From the NCBI RefSeq assembly GCF_028330765.1, contig NZ_JAQMTY010000110.1, positions 1 to 33,626 on the forward strand: 33,626 nucleotides of DNA, in the 5' to 3' direction. Of the stretch, positions 14,891 to 21,849 are shown one piece after another. The DNA is from Spirulina subsalsa CS-330. Lineage in GTDB: Bacteria; Cyanobacteriota; Cyanobacteriia; Cyanobacteriales; Spirulinaceae. The translations under genes and the position numbers were made by a program. The stretch's first letter is position 1, and each line of letters begins with the position of its first letter. The notes beneath the pieces were generated by a model that was not told the origin of the DNA, ran no database searches, and saw nothing but the letters and a program-made list of their open reading frames with translations.

Positions 14891-15934
14891 ATGCATGTTC
14901 TGATTGCTGCTAGTGGAACGGGGGGCCATATTTTCCCTGCCCTCGCCGTCGCCCAATGTCTGACCGAGGCTAAGATTGATTGGCTCGGTGTGCCCGATCG
15001 CCTCGAACAAACCTTAATTCCGTCGCACTACCCACTCCACACGATTACGGTCAGCGGCTTTCAAGGGCGACCGGGTCTCCATTGGCTCAAAATTCTCCAA
15101 CGCTTAATCACCGCCACCCTCAAGGTGAAGCGTTTGATTCGCCGCCAAAACATTGATGTGGTGTTCACGACGGGGGGGTATATTGCGGCTCCGGCGATTT
15201 TGGCGGCGCGGTGGGCCGGGATTCCGGTGGTCTTGCATGAGTCCAACGCGATTCCCGGCAAGGTGACTCGGCTGTTAGCGCGGCTCTGTACCCAAGTGGC
15301 GGTCGGGTTTGAGGCGGCGATCGCCTACCTGCCTCGCCAGAAAACCCTCTGGACGAGTACCCCGGTGCGGGAGGCGTTTTTGAGTCCGCAGCCCTTGGAG
15401 TTTGAAGTGCCGGACGGTGCGCCGTTGTTGGTGATTGTGGGCGGGTCTCAGGGGGCGGTGGCGGTGAATCAGTTGGTGCGTGACTGTGGGCCGGCTTGGT
15501 TGGCGGCGGGGGCCTATATTCTGCATTTGACGGGCGATCGCGACCCCGATGCCGATAGCTTTACCCATCCCCACTATTTCGCCCAAGCCTTTCACCATAA
15601 TATGGCGGGTCTCTTGCAGCGGGCGGATTTAGCGATCGGTCGCTCCGGGGCGGGGACGTTAACGGAATTGGCGATTACCCAAACCCCAGCGGTGCTGATT
15701 CCCTACCCCTTTGCGGCGGAAGATCATCAATATTTCAACGCGAAAGCCTTCGTCGATGCGGGGGCGGCGATCGTGCTGCGCCAAGAGACACTCACCCCCG
15801 CCACGCTGCAAGCCGAAGTCTTAGCCCTCCTGAAGGAGCGCGATCGCCTCGCCGCCATGGCTCGCAATGCTGCCACCCTCGCCAGCCGCGACAGTGCCGC
15901 CCATCTGGCGAAAATTTTGCGCGATCTCTGTTAA
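14891..15934 (+). CDS. murG: MurG, UDP-GlcNAc:lipid I GlcNAc transferase
   Basis: The last cytoplasmic step of peptidoglycan precursor synthesis: GlcNAc transfer from UDP-GlcNAc to lipid I, making lipid II at the inner face of the membrane. All three glycine-rich loops are present: SGTGGHIFPALAVA (about 8-21), TTGGYIAAPAILAA (near 94-107) and GGSQGAVAVNQLV (near 184-196). HESNAIPG (near 117) and the UDP-binding region GRSGAGTLTELAITQTPAVLIPYPFAAEDHQYFNA (about 251-286) are also typical. Length (347 residues) is normal. It is not in a dcw cluster here, as is common in cyanobacteria. No clear Shine-Dalgarno precedes the ATG. Confidence 0.96.
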   Translation: MHVLIAASGTGGHIFPALAVAQCLTEAKIDWLGVPDRLEQTLIPSHYPLHTITVSGFQGRPGLHWLKILQRLITATLKVKRLIRRQNIDVVFTTGGYIAAPAILAARWAGIPVVLHESNAIPGKVTRLLARLCTQVAVGFEAAIAYLPRQKTLWTSTPVREAFLSPQPLEFEVPDGAPLLVIVGGSQGAVAVNQLVRDCGPAWLAAGAYILHLTGDRDPDADSFTHPHYFAQAFHHNMAGLLQRADLAIGRSGAGTLTELAITQTPAVLIPYPFAAEDHQYFNAKAFVDAGAAIVLRQETLTPATLQAEVLALLKERDRLAAMARNAATLASRDSAAHLAKILRDLC

Positions 15935-15952
15935 AGGGGGCTTGTTATTCCT

Positions 15953-15996
15953 GGAATAAGGGGTGATTAACTCTCGATTAACTCAACCCTTATTCC
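15953..15996 (+). terminator. Inverted repeat downstream of murG, possible terminator
   Basis: GGAATAAGGG (15953-15962) and CCCTTATTCC (15987-15996) form a perfect 10-bp stem 19 bases after the murG stop, around a 24-base loop. The loop contains a short direct repeat (GATTAACT twice). No T-run follows, so a rho-independent terminator is not proven; it could instead be an RNA-processing or repeat structure. Confidence 0.35.
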
Positions 15997-16090
15997 CCGC
16001 TTGCCGTGCCATGAACGGCGATGGGCAATTGACAGAGGCGAGGCTAGCGCGTCAAGATAAGGGGGATGCGTAAACATTTGTAAAAAAGGG

Positions 16091-16837
16091 ATGTCCTTGG
16101 AATTTTTGCCCCTCGATGCCATCCAAGAACTCGCCCAACGCTACGGTTATTGGGTTGTTTTTTTGGGGATTGCGCTCGAAAATACGGGGATTCCACTTCC
16201 CGGCGAAACCATCATCATCGTGGGTGGTTTTTTGGCAGGGATGCACGACCTCAGTTATTGGGGGGTGCTGCTCTGTGGGATTAGTGGCGCAGTGCTGGGG
16301 GATAATTTCGGCTATTGGATTGGGAAATGGGGCGGCTGGCCGATGTTGTTGCGGGTGGGTCGTCTGTTTCGGATTTCTGAGGCTCAGTTAATCGAGAGCC
16401 GCCGCCAATTTAGCGAGAACGCTGCGCGGGCGGTGTTTTTTGGGCGGTTTGTGGCGTTGCTGCGGATTTTTGCGGGGCCGATGGCGGGGATTGCGGAAAT
16501 GCCCTACCGTCAGTTTTTGCTCTGTAATTTGGGTGGGGCGACGGTGTGGGCGGTGATTACGGTGACGTTTTCATTTTTTGCAGGGCGACTCGTGCCCTTG
16601 GCCCAGGTGGTGGCCTGGATGACGCAATTTGGGTTTGGGGTGCTGGCTGTTGTGGTGGTGGCGATCGCCATTTCCTTCTTGATCAAACGCCGCCGCGCCG
16701 CCCAGGAATCCCCCACCTCGGAGCCAGCGGAACCAGAAGACTCTACACCCGCCCCCCCTCTCGCCACTGCCCCCCTTGACCCGCCCTCTCCCCTCAGCGA
16801 CGGGAAAAACGACCTTTGCCCCCAGTCGCTGGATTGA
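16091..16837 (+). CDS. DedA/SNARE-associated family membrane protein
   Basis: 248 residues of the DedA superfamily: inner-membrane proteins implicated in undecaprenyl-phosphate or phospholipid flipping and membrane homeostasis. Family motifs are LENTGIPLPGETIIIVGGFLAG (about 28-49), a GAVLGDNFGYWIGKWGG segment (about 67-83) and the conserved FGRFVALLRIFAGPMAGIAEMPYRQFLLCNLGGATVWA (about 117-154), including the F-GR and R-x-x-x-G positions. About five hydrophobic helices or re-entrant segments end near 205. A basic then Pro/Thr/Glu-rich cytoplasmic tail follows. AAAGGG abuts the ATG, an unusually close ribosome site. It may be co-transcribed with murG 156 bases upstream, which would suit a lipid-carrier role. 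Confidence 0.9.
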   Translation: MSLEFLPLDAIQELAQRYGYWVVFLGIALENTGIPLPGETIIIVGGFLAGMHDLSYWGVLLCGISGAVLGDNFGYWIGKWGGWPMLLRVGRLFRISEAQLIESRRQFSENAARAVFFGRFVALLRIFAGPMAGIAEMPYRQFLLCNLGGATVWAVITVTFSFFAGRLVPLAQVVAWMTQFGFGVLAVVVVAIAISFLIKRRRAAQESPTSEPAEPEDSTPAPPLATAPLDPPSPLSDGKNDLCPQSLD

Positions 16838-16855
16838 TGCCATTCAGCAGGGTTG

Positions 16856-16917
16856 GGGGTTTGGCGACCAAACCCCTACGAGCGTTGTCCCTAGGTCGGG
16901 GCATGGTTTCCATGCCC
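16856..16917. terminator. Two tight hairpins between convergent genes
   Basis: GGGGTTTGG (16856-16864), loop CGA, CCAAACCCC (16868-16876) makes a 9-bp stem. GGGCATGG (16899-16906), loop TTT, CCATGCCC (16910-16917) makes an 8-bp stem. They lie between the DedA stop and the end of the convergent Tab2 gene. They could end both transcripts. The first hairpin resembles repeats common in cyanobacteria, so a repeat origin is possible too. Confidence 0.4.
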
Positions 16918-16946
16918 TCGGTGGTGAAGACTGGGGCGGGATAGGG

Positions 16947-17819
16947 TTACGGTGCTTTCAGTAACCAAAATCCGGCGAAGGCTTCGGACTCTTGGGGCGA
17001 TTGGATGGCGAGAAAGTGGACACCGTGGGCGCGAGCGAGGGCGGCTTCAAACTCCTGGCCTTCCTTGAGGGTGTCGGGGGTTTTCAGGTCTACTAAAATC
17101 CAACTATCACTGGCTCCGGTTTCCAGCCAAATCCGTGGCACGGGTTTCGTCTCTAGATGGAGATAGCCCAATTCCAAGCCGGACATCCAACCGGCGAGGG
17201 GCGTGGCACGGGGGGAAAAGATGATCAGGCCGGGGATGGGGGTTTGATCGTCAATGTTGAGCATGGTGAGGGGAAAGGATTCCCCAAAGGCGATCTCCCA
17301 GTCGGGCAGTTCGGCAAAATCCCCCGCCGGGAGGGAGACGATCGCCCACCGATCCGCCTTGTCACCGCGCACGGCATCGGGGAGCGCGATCGCATTCATG
17401 GCCGGATATTGCACCGTAGAGGTTTTGGCGGCGCTTTCGTCGTAGCCCTCTTCCTGGGGATACACCGATTTCGTCCGTTCGTCGAGCCACTGGGTGAGGG
17501 CATAGGTGCGACGACTGGGGGCGGCAGGAATACCAGCATCCTCGCAGGCTTTGAGGATCATGTTGTTCATCTGGCGACGAAAGAAGCGAATCCGTTGGGG
17601 CGGGTTGGGGGCTTGGGCGATCGCCTCTTGAATTGCCCCCTTGAGCCAGGCCGAATTCACCGATTGATTATCCGTGAAGCGACTAAACCGAAACAGGGTA
17701 TCGGGTGATTGCGTCACATCCATCGGACTCTCGCAAATCAGCACTTCCCAGCGTTTTTTGCGGTTCTCATCAAAGATGGGGCGCGAATAAAAATCCAGTT
17801 CCCAAATCGTCTTACCCAT
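16947..17819 (-). CDS. Tab2/Atab2-family RNA-binding protein
   Basis: 290 residues matching the Tab2/Atab2 family (DUF1092), restricted to oxygenic phototrophs. Recognisable blocks are WELDFYSRPIFDENRKKRWEVLICES at the N-terminus, RIRFFRRQMNNMILKACEDAGI (about 77-98), SRRTYALTQWLDER (about 102-115) and a C-terminal PVPRIWLETGASDSWILVDL plus FEAALARAHGVHFLAIQSPQESEAFAGFWLL. In Chlamydomonas and Arabidopsis the homologues bind the psaB 5' UTR and aid photosystem I translation; the cyanobacterial role is less defined. No signal peptide. The gene stands alone, convergent with dedA and divergent from the HAF-type gene. Confidence 0.9.
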   Translation of the reverse strand: MGKTIWELDFYSRPIFDENRKKRWEVLICESPMDVTQSPDTLFRFSRFTDNQSVNSAWLKGAIQEAIAQAPNPPQRIRFFRRQMNNMILKACEDAGIPAAPSRRTYALTQWLDERTKSVYPQEEGYDESAAKTSTVQYPAMNAIALPDAVRGDKADRWAIVSLPAGDFAELPDWEIAFGESFPLTMLNIDDQTPIPGLIIFSPRATPLAGWMSGLELGYLHLETKPVPRIWLETGASDSWILVDLKTPDTLKEGQEFEAALARAHGVHFLAIQSPQESEAFAGFWLLKAP

Positions 17820-17834
17820 GTTTCGTCTACGTTA

Positions 17835-17906
17835 AATCCGTTGATACTGCGTTTAAATGACTAACCTTCCATTCTAGGGGGTGTTGTCCCCTGGCTTAAA
17901 CGGATT
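17835..17906 (-). other. Structured leader candidate upstream of the Tab2 gene
   Basis: AATCCGTT (17835-17842) pairs with AACGGATT (17899-17906). Inside lies a second stem, AGGGG (17876-17880) with CCCCT (17888-17892). Both fall within 90 bases upstream of the Tab2 start on the minus strand, so they could be part of its 5' UTR. Whether they are transcribed is unknown. Confidence 0.25.
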
Positions 17907-18145
17907 CTGGCCATGGAGCGCGATCGCAGCACGGTCTATTACAAATTGATCGCCGGGCGCGATCGCCCCTCAACCCCCCGGTTAGACTGGATATAAAGGC
18001 CTAGGACGATATACTCAGCACCTTTCGTCTGTTCATCCCGAATAGTCCAGCCGTGGTGCGATCGCGCCATCCCATCACCCCCCCCCCTTATCCTTCTAGC
18101 CTAACCGCCCCCGTTGTGCGTTATTGATATAAGGACATCTTCCCC
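17907..18145. other. Intergenic region with C10 tract and 27-codon ORF
   Basis: The rest of the 326-base gap between Tab2 and the HAF-type gene. It contains two HIP1-like sites, a small hairpin GGGCG-CGAT-CGCCC (17955-17968), and a run of ten C at 18078-18087. An ATG ORF (17913-17996) encodes MERDRSTVYYKLIAGRDRP and ends in TPRLDWI. That ORF has no ribosome site and may be chance or a gene remnant. AAGGA at 18132-18136 is the only candidate ribosome site for the next gene. No tRNA or known RNA was recognised. Confidence 0.4.
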
Positions 18146-19147
18146 ATGTTTTCCCCCAAACTCTCCCTTCTTCCCCTCTGTAGCGTTGCCCTGGTCTGCC
18201 TCAACACCACCGCCGCCGCCGCTGCATCCCTCTACACCGCCACCCGCCTCCCCGGCTACAGCTCATCCATGAGCTACGTGGCCGCCTTTGGTCAAGATTA
18301 TCTCGCCACCGGCTTTGACTTAAACAATCACGGTCAAGCCACCTATCAGATCATGACCTCCGCCGTCCAAGGCAGCAGCCTTGGCCGTCAGTCCTACGCT
18401 TGGGATGCTGAACAAGGGGGCATTTACCTCGGCCAGTACGGCATGAACCCCCAAGGCGATACGAGAGTGCTAGGGATTAGCGAAGCAGGTTGGACGGTGT
18501 TTAGTCAATCGATGGGACTCACACGCACCACCTATGCGCTGAACGTCAATACTGGCGAACGGCTGGGGTTAGGTGTTGCCAATGTTTACGGCATTAATAA
18601 CGACAATCAAGTGCTGATGCCCTTGCCAGGTTCAACCTCGTTGGGATTATTCGATCTCGATACCCGGCAGGGACAGCCCTATTTTGGCCCCACCGATGCC
18701 GCCAGCTTAGCCACCTGGCCCGATTCTCCCTTCTCCCTGGATACCCGTCAGTTTTGGTCAGAAACCGCCGCGCACCTCTACGATCGCAACACCCAAAGCC
18801 AAAGCGTCGGGCGCATCGGCTGGACAGCGATGCTTTGGGAAAACGGCCAAGCCTATGACCTAAATGCCCTCGCCGGGTTCACCCAAACCATTAACCACCC
18901 GCTCTTTGGTTCGGTGGACTATCGCCTTCGGGCCGCGACGGCCATTAATGACCAGGGGCAGATTTTAGCGATCGCCTCCTCCGGACTCACCACAGGGATG
19001 AGCGGTGACATTTACCTCCTCACCCCCAAAGCCCCCGACCCCGAACCCACCACCCCCATCCCCGAAACCAGCCCCTCTCTTTTCCTCTGGCTGTTTGGGT
19101 TAGCTCTGATCCGTCACCTCATCCCCGCCCGCCACCTCAAAACCTAA
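18146..19147 (+). CDS. Exported HAF-repeat protein with PEP-CTERM-like sorting tail
   Basis: 333 residues with a signal peptide (about 1-27, Ala-rich end AAAAAS). The body has repeated x-x-(I/L)N(N/D)xGQ-type strands: FDLNNHGQATY, VYGINNDNQVLM and TAINDQGQILAIAS. These resemble the HAF repeat of extracellular proteins. The C-terminus is a proline-rich segment ending PIPETSPSLFLWLFGLALI, one hydrophobic helix and a basic tail (RHLIPARHLKT). That is the tripartite layout of PEP-CTERM sorting signals, though PET replaces the usual PEP. It would be processed by an exosortase-type system encoded elsewhere. Function is unknown. Confidence 0.7.
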   Translation: MFSPKLSLLPLCSVALVCLNTTAAAAASLYTATRLPGYSSSMSYVAAFGQDYLATGFDLNNHGQATYQIMTSAVQGSSLGRQSYAWDAEQGGIYLGQYGMNPQGDTRVLGISEAGWTVFSQSMGLTRTTYALNVNTGERLGLGVANVYGINNDNQVLMPLPGSTSLGLFDLDTRQGQPYFGPTDAASLATWPDSPFSLDTRQFWSETAAHLYDRNTQSQSVGRIGWTAMLWENGQAYDLNALAGFTQTINHPLFGSVDYRLRAATAINDQGQILAIASSGLTTGMSGDIYLLTPKAPDPEPTTPIPETSPSLFLWLFGLALIRHLIPARHLKT

Positions 19148-19201
19148 CCCCCGCTTTGGGCCCCTCGCCCAGCGGCCTACTGCTGAGATAGAAGCCAAGT
19201 T

Positions 19202-19450
19202 GCTAGTGCAGCGTCAAGACTTAATATTCGGATTGTATTGAATGTCCAACACTCAACGTGACGGTGCGTTACGCTTCGCTAACAGCACCCTACTGCCGTG
19301 GCACAGCCAAAATGATACTTTATTGTAGGGTGGGTTAGGCGGCTTAACCTCCTGCCATTACTGCAATCTAGCAATCCGCCGTAACCCACCGATTAAAGTG
19401 TGTCGTTATACTACAAACATCCTAATTCTTTGCATTGACGCTGCACTAGC
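19202..19450. mobile_element. MITE-like nested element with 16-bp terminal inverted repeats
   Basis: GCTAGTGCAGCGTCAA (19202-19217) is repeated exactly, inverted, at 19435-19450. Part of this (CTAG) may be target sequence, since the empty site at 12785-12877 contains CTAGTCTAG. The 249-bp segment has no coding capacity. It carries the hairpin GGTGCGTTA/TAACAGCACC (19263-19289) and a family C repeat (19325-19405). It is best read as a non-autonomous mobile or mosaic repeat. Confidence 0.55.
19325..19405. repeat. Dispersed hairpin repeat, family C, copy 2
   Basis: Starts GTAGGGTGGGTTAGGCGGCT and ends with GCAATCCGCCGTAACCCACC, GATTAA and TGTGTCGT. The order and arm spacing match copy 1 at 6645-6725, with divergence mainly in the loop. 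It lies wholly inside the nested element above. Confidence 0.75.
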
Positions 19451-19522
19451 CTGAAGCGGGTATCAGTGAACCAGAGGCTCACACTGCCTGAAATCCGCTG
19501 TAGTGCAAGCTTCTAGCTCGCT

Positions 19523-19567
19523 ACCCCAATTAGCGTGATTCCTTCACCCCAATTAGCGCGATTCTTC
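19523..19567. repeat. 22-23 bp tandem duplication at the speA 3' end
   Basis: ACCCCAATTAGCG(T/C)GATT and a following CTTC occur twice in direct repeat (19523-19545 and 19546-19567). The second copy contains the last codons and the stop of speA. The copies differ by one substitution and one missing base. The duplication therefore repeats the gene's tail just beyond its stop. Confidence 0.6.
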
Positions 19568-21544
19568 GGATGTTAAATAGGTGTAACTGTTTAAACTCTG
19601 TTCGTAGGTTTGCAGGAGGCGTTGGGCTTCAGCGAGGGTGATGCGCTTTTCTTGTAGAGCGATTTCCGTGCGTTGGCGCAGGGTTTCTAGGAGGTGATCT
19701 GCATCGTATTGCACATAGCCCAACACCTCGCGCATCGTATCCCCCCGCACCACCTGCTCAACGTGATAGCCCTTCGGAGTCATCCTGATATGGGCCACAT
19801 TGGTATTGCCAAACAGATTATGTAAATTCCCCATAATTTCCTGATAGGCTCCCACTAAAAACATCCCTAAATAGTAGGGATCTTGGTGGTGGTTGGCATT
19901 GACATTGAGGGCATGGAGTTCGAGGCCGTTTTTGGCGTGGTGGGCATCAATGAATCGATCAATTTTGCCGTCACTATCACAGGTTAAATCTGCGAGAATT
20001 GCGCGTTCGGTGGGTTCTTCTGTGAGGCGATGGATGGGCATGATGGGGAATAGTTGGGAAATGGCCCAACTATCGGGGGCTGATTGAAAAACGGATAAAT
20101 TGGCGGTGTAGGTGGCGGTTAAGCTCTGTTCGAGGTCTTTTAAATCATCGGGAATTGGGGTTTGATGGCGCACGAGATTAAAGATTTTATGGCAACAACA
20201 ACCGTAGAGTTGTTCCGCTTTGGCTCGTTCTGCGAGGGATAAATAACCAAACCCAAAGAGGCTGATTGCTTCGGTTTTGAATTGCACCGCGTCGTGATAG
20301 GCCTCTTGGTAATTTTCGAGGCTAATCGTCTCGTAGGTTTCCCAAAGATTGCGGAGAATGAGGTGATCGTGATCGGTGATGGTGGGGGGGGTGGCGGGGG
20401 TGGGGTAACTGGCGTTGAGGATGTCGAAAATGAGGACGGATTGATGGGAGACGATCGCCCTTCCACTTTCGCTCACCAAGGTCGGAGCCGTCACCTGGGC
20501 GGCATCGCAGGCCTCTTGTACTTCGGCGACGATGTCGTTGGCGTAGTTCTGCATGTTGTAGTTTTTCGAGGCGGCGGTTTGGGTTTTGGAGCCGTCATAG
20601 TCCACCGCTAACCCGCCCCCCACATCGAGATATTGCATCTTTGCCCCCAATTTCGCCAACTCTACATAAATTTGCGCCGCTTCCCGAATCGCATCTTTAA
20701 TCACCCGGATCGCGCAAATTTGTGACCCGACATGAAAATGCAAGAGGTGCAGACAGGACAAGCGATCGGCGGCTTCGAGGTGCTGGACGACGGCGAGAAT
20801 TTCGGGGATGGTGAGGCCGAATTTAGCGCGATCGCCCGTAGAGTTGCCCCAATGTCCCGACCCTTTTGTGTTCAATTTGGCCCGCACACCCAGATTGGGG
20901 AGGATGTTTAATTGTTGGCTGATGTCTAAAATCAGGCGTAATTCATCCAATTGTTCAATCACCAAAACCGGAGTGTGGCCGAGACGGGTGGCGAGGAGGG
21001 CGGTTTCAATATATTCGCGGTCTTTGTAGCCGTTGCAGATTAATAAGCGGGGCGGCTCGTGGGGGCTTTGATGGGGGGGCAAACTGGCGAGGGCGATCAT
21101 TAATTCCGGTTTTGACCCGGCTTCGAGGCCGAATTGATGGGGTTCGCCAAACTGCACTAAGGTTTCGATGAGATGGCGATTTTGATTGCATTTGATGGGG
21201 TATACGCCGCGATAGGTTCCGGGGTAGCGATAGCGAGCGATCGCCCGCGCAAAACAGGCGTTGAGGCGTTCGATGCGATCGCCCAAAATATCCGGAAACC
21301 GAATCAACAGGGGTAACTCTAAATTCCGTTGCTGCAACCCTTCCACCAGTTCATACAGATCCAACGACCCGCCGCGATCGCCCAAGGGCGACACCATCAC
21401 ATGACCCGCCGCATTCACCGCAAAATACGGCTCGCCCCAGTCATGAACTCGATACAGCGCCTCACTGGCCTCAATACTCCAACGGCGCGGCGCGATGGCA
21501 GCAGCGGCAGCAGCGATCGTCTGTGGTTCTGAAACCTGGCTCAT
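19553..21544 (-). CDS. speA: Biosynthetic arginine decarboxylase
   Basis: PLP-dependent decarboxylation of arginine to agmatine, the first step of polyamine synthesis from arginine. The ~663-residue length is that of the SpeA family. The PLP lysine is in GVYPIKCNQNRHLIE (Lys about 118). Other landmarks are GLEAGSKPEL, ICNGYKDREYIE, KLNTKGSGHWGNSTGDRAKFGL, LHFHVGSQI, YLDVGGGLAVDYDG and LVSESGRAIVSHQSV. The C-terminal active-site block is LFPIMPIHRLTEEPTERAILADLTCDSDGKIDRFI. A GTG one codon earlier (21547) is possible, but the ATG is preferred and GGGGG lies seven bases upstream. The 3' end abuts a repeat patch. It is divergent from the CHAT protein. Confidence 0.96.
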   Translation of the reverse strand: MSQVSEPQTIAAAAAAIAPRRWSIEASEALYRVHDWGEPYFAVNAAGHVMVSPLGDRGGSLDLYELVEGLQQRNLELPLLIRFPDILGDRIERLNACFARAIARYRYPGTYRGVYPIKCNQNRHLIETLVQFGEPHQFGLEAGSKPELMIALASLPPHQSPHEPPRLLICNGYKDREYIETALLATRLGHTPVLVIEQLDELRLILDISQQLNILPNLGVRAKLNTKGSGHWGNSTGDRAKFGLTIPEILAVVQHLEAADRLSCLHLLHFHVGSQICAIRVIKDAIREAAQIYVELAKLGAKMQYLDVGGGLAVDYDGSKTQTAASKNYNMQNYANDIVAEVQEACDAAQVTAPTLVSESGRAIVSHQSVLIFDILNASYPTPATPPTITDHDHLILRNLWETYETISLENYQEAYHDAVQFKTEAISLFGFGYLSLAERAKAEQLYGCCCHKIFNLVRHQTPIPDDLKDLEQSLTATYTANLSVFQSAPDSWAISQLFPIMPIHRLTEEPTERAILADLTCDSDGKIDRFIDAHHAKNGLELHALNVNANHHQDPYYLGMFLVGAYQEIMGNLHNLFGNTNVAHIRMTPKGYHVEQVVRGDTMREVLGYVQYDADHLLETLRQRTEIALQEKRITLAEAQRLLQTYEQSLNSYTYLTSEESR

Positions 21545-21849
21545 CACGAAACCCCCAAAACAGTCTACGGTGATCTAGTGTACGAGGCCCTTGTCGCTGA
21601 TGGGTCACAACTCCCGGCCGCTTTGGATGACAGGGGGCGATCGCTCAGGTTTATTACCGATAATTACCATTATGGGAATTAGAGAATGACCCGCATTCTT
21701 GGGTTAATGATTAAAGATGTCCCACCCAGATTAGAAACAGCCTATAATCCAACAATCGTCTCAGTAAAAACACGGGAATATCCGTATTTTCACGGTATTT
21801 TTCAGGATGACCCCCCCAAACGTTTTCCCACAGTGATCCTCAACTCATC
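21545..21849. promoter_or_regulatory. Divergent intergenic region between speA and the CHAT gene
   Basis: These 305 bases must hold the promoters of both genes. One HIP1 site is near 21637. An AT-rich stretch follows (21650-21685, TACCGATAATTACCATTATG). Near-palindromic ACGG/CCGT motifs occur at 21770-21800 around GGGAATATCCGTATTTTCAC. A 65-codon ORF beginning at 21686 has no ribosome site or recognisable content and overlaps the CHAT signal peptide, so I do not call it. No convincing -35/-10 pair or operator could be fixed. Confidence 0.4.

Larger units (their letters stand above)
19192..19524. repeat. Family B repeat, copy 2, interrupted by a nested element
   Basis: The left part (19192-19207, AAGCCAAGTTGCTAGT) and the right part (about 19446-19524, with GAACCAGAGGCTCACAC and GTAGTGCAAGCTTCTAGCTCGCT) together match the uninterrupted copy at 12785-12877. 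The 240 bases between them are absent from that copy. This dates the inner element as a later insertion, or the other copy as a precise excision. Confidence 0.65.

Noticed and set aside
17157..17708. 183-codon antisense ORF over the Tab2-type gene
   Set aside because: Shadow frame with no conserved features; the sense strand encodes a full-length conserved family.
17940..18000. GC-rich segment resembling part of a tRNA arm
   Set aside because: No TTCRA loop, no acceptor stem and no CCA-type pairing could be found. No tRNA was identified anywhere in the window.
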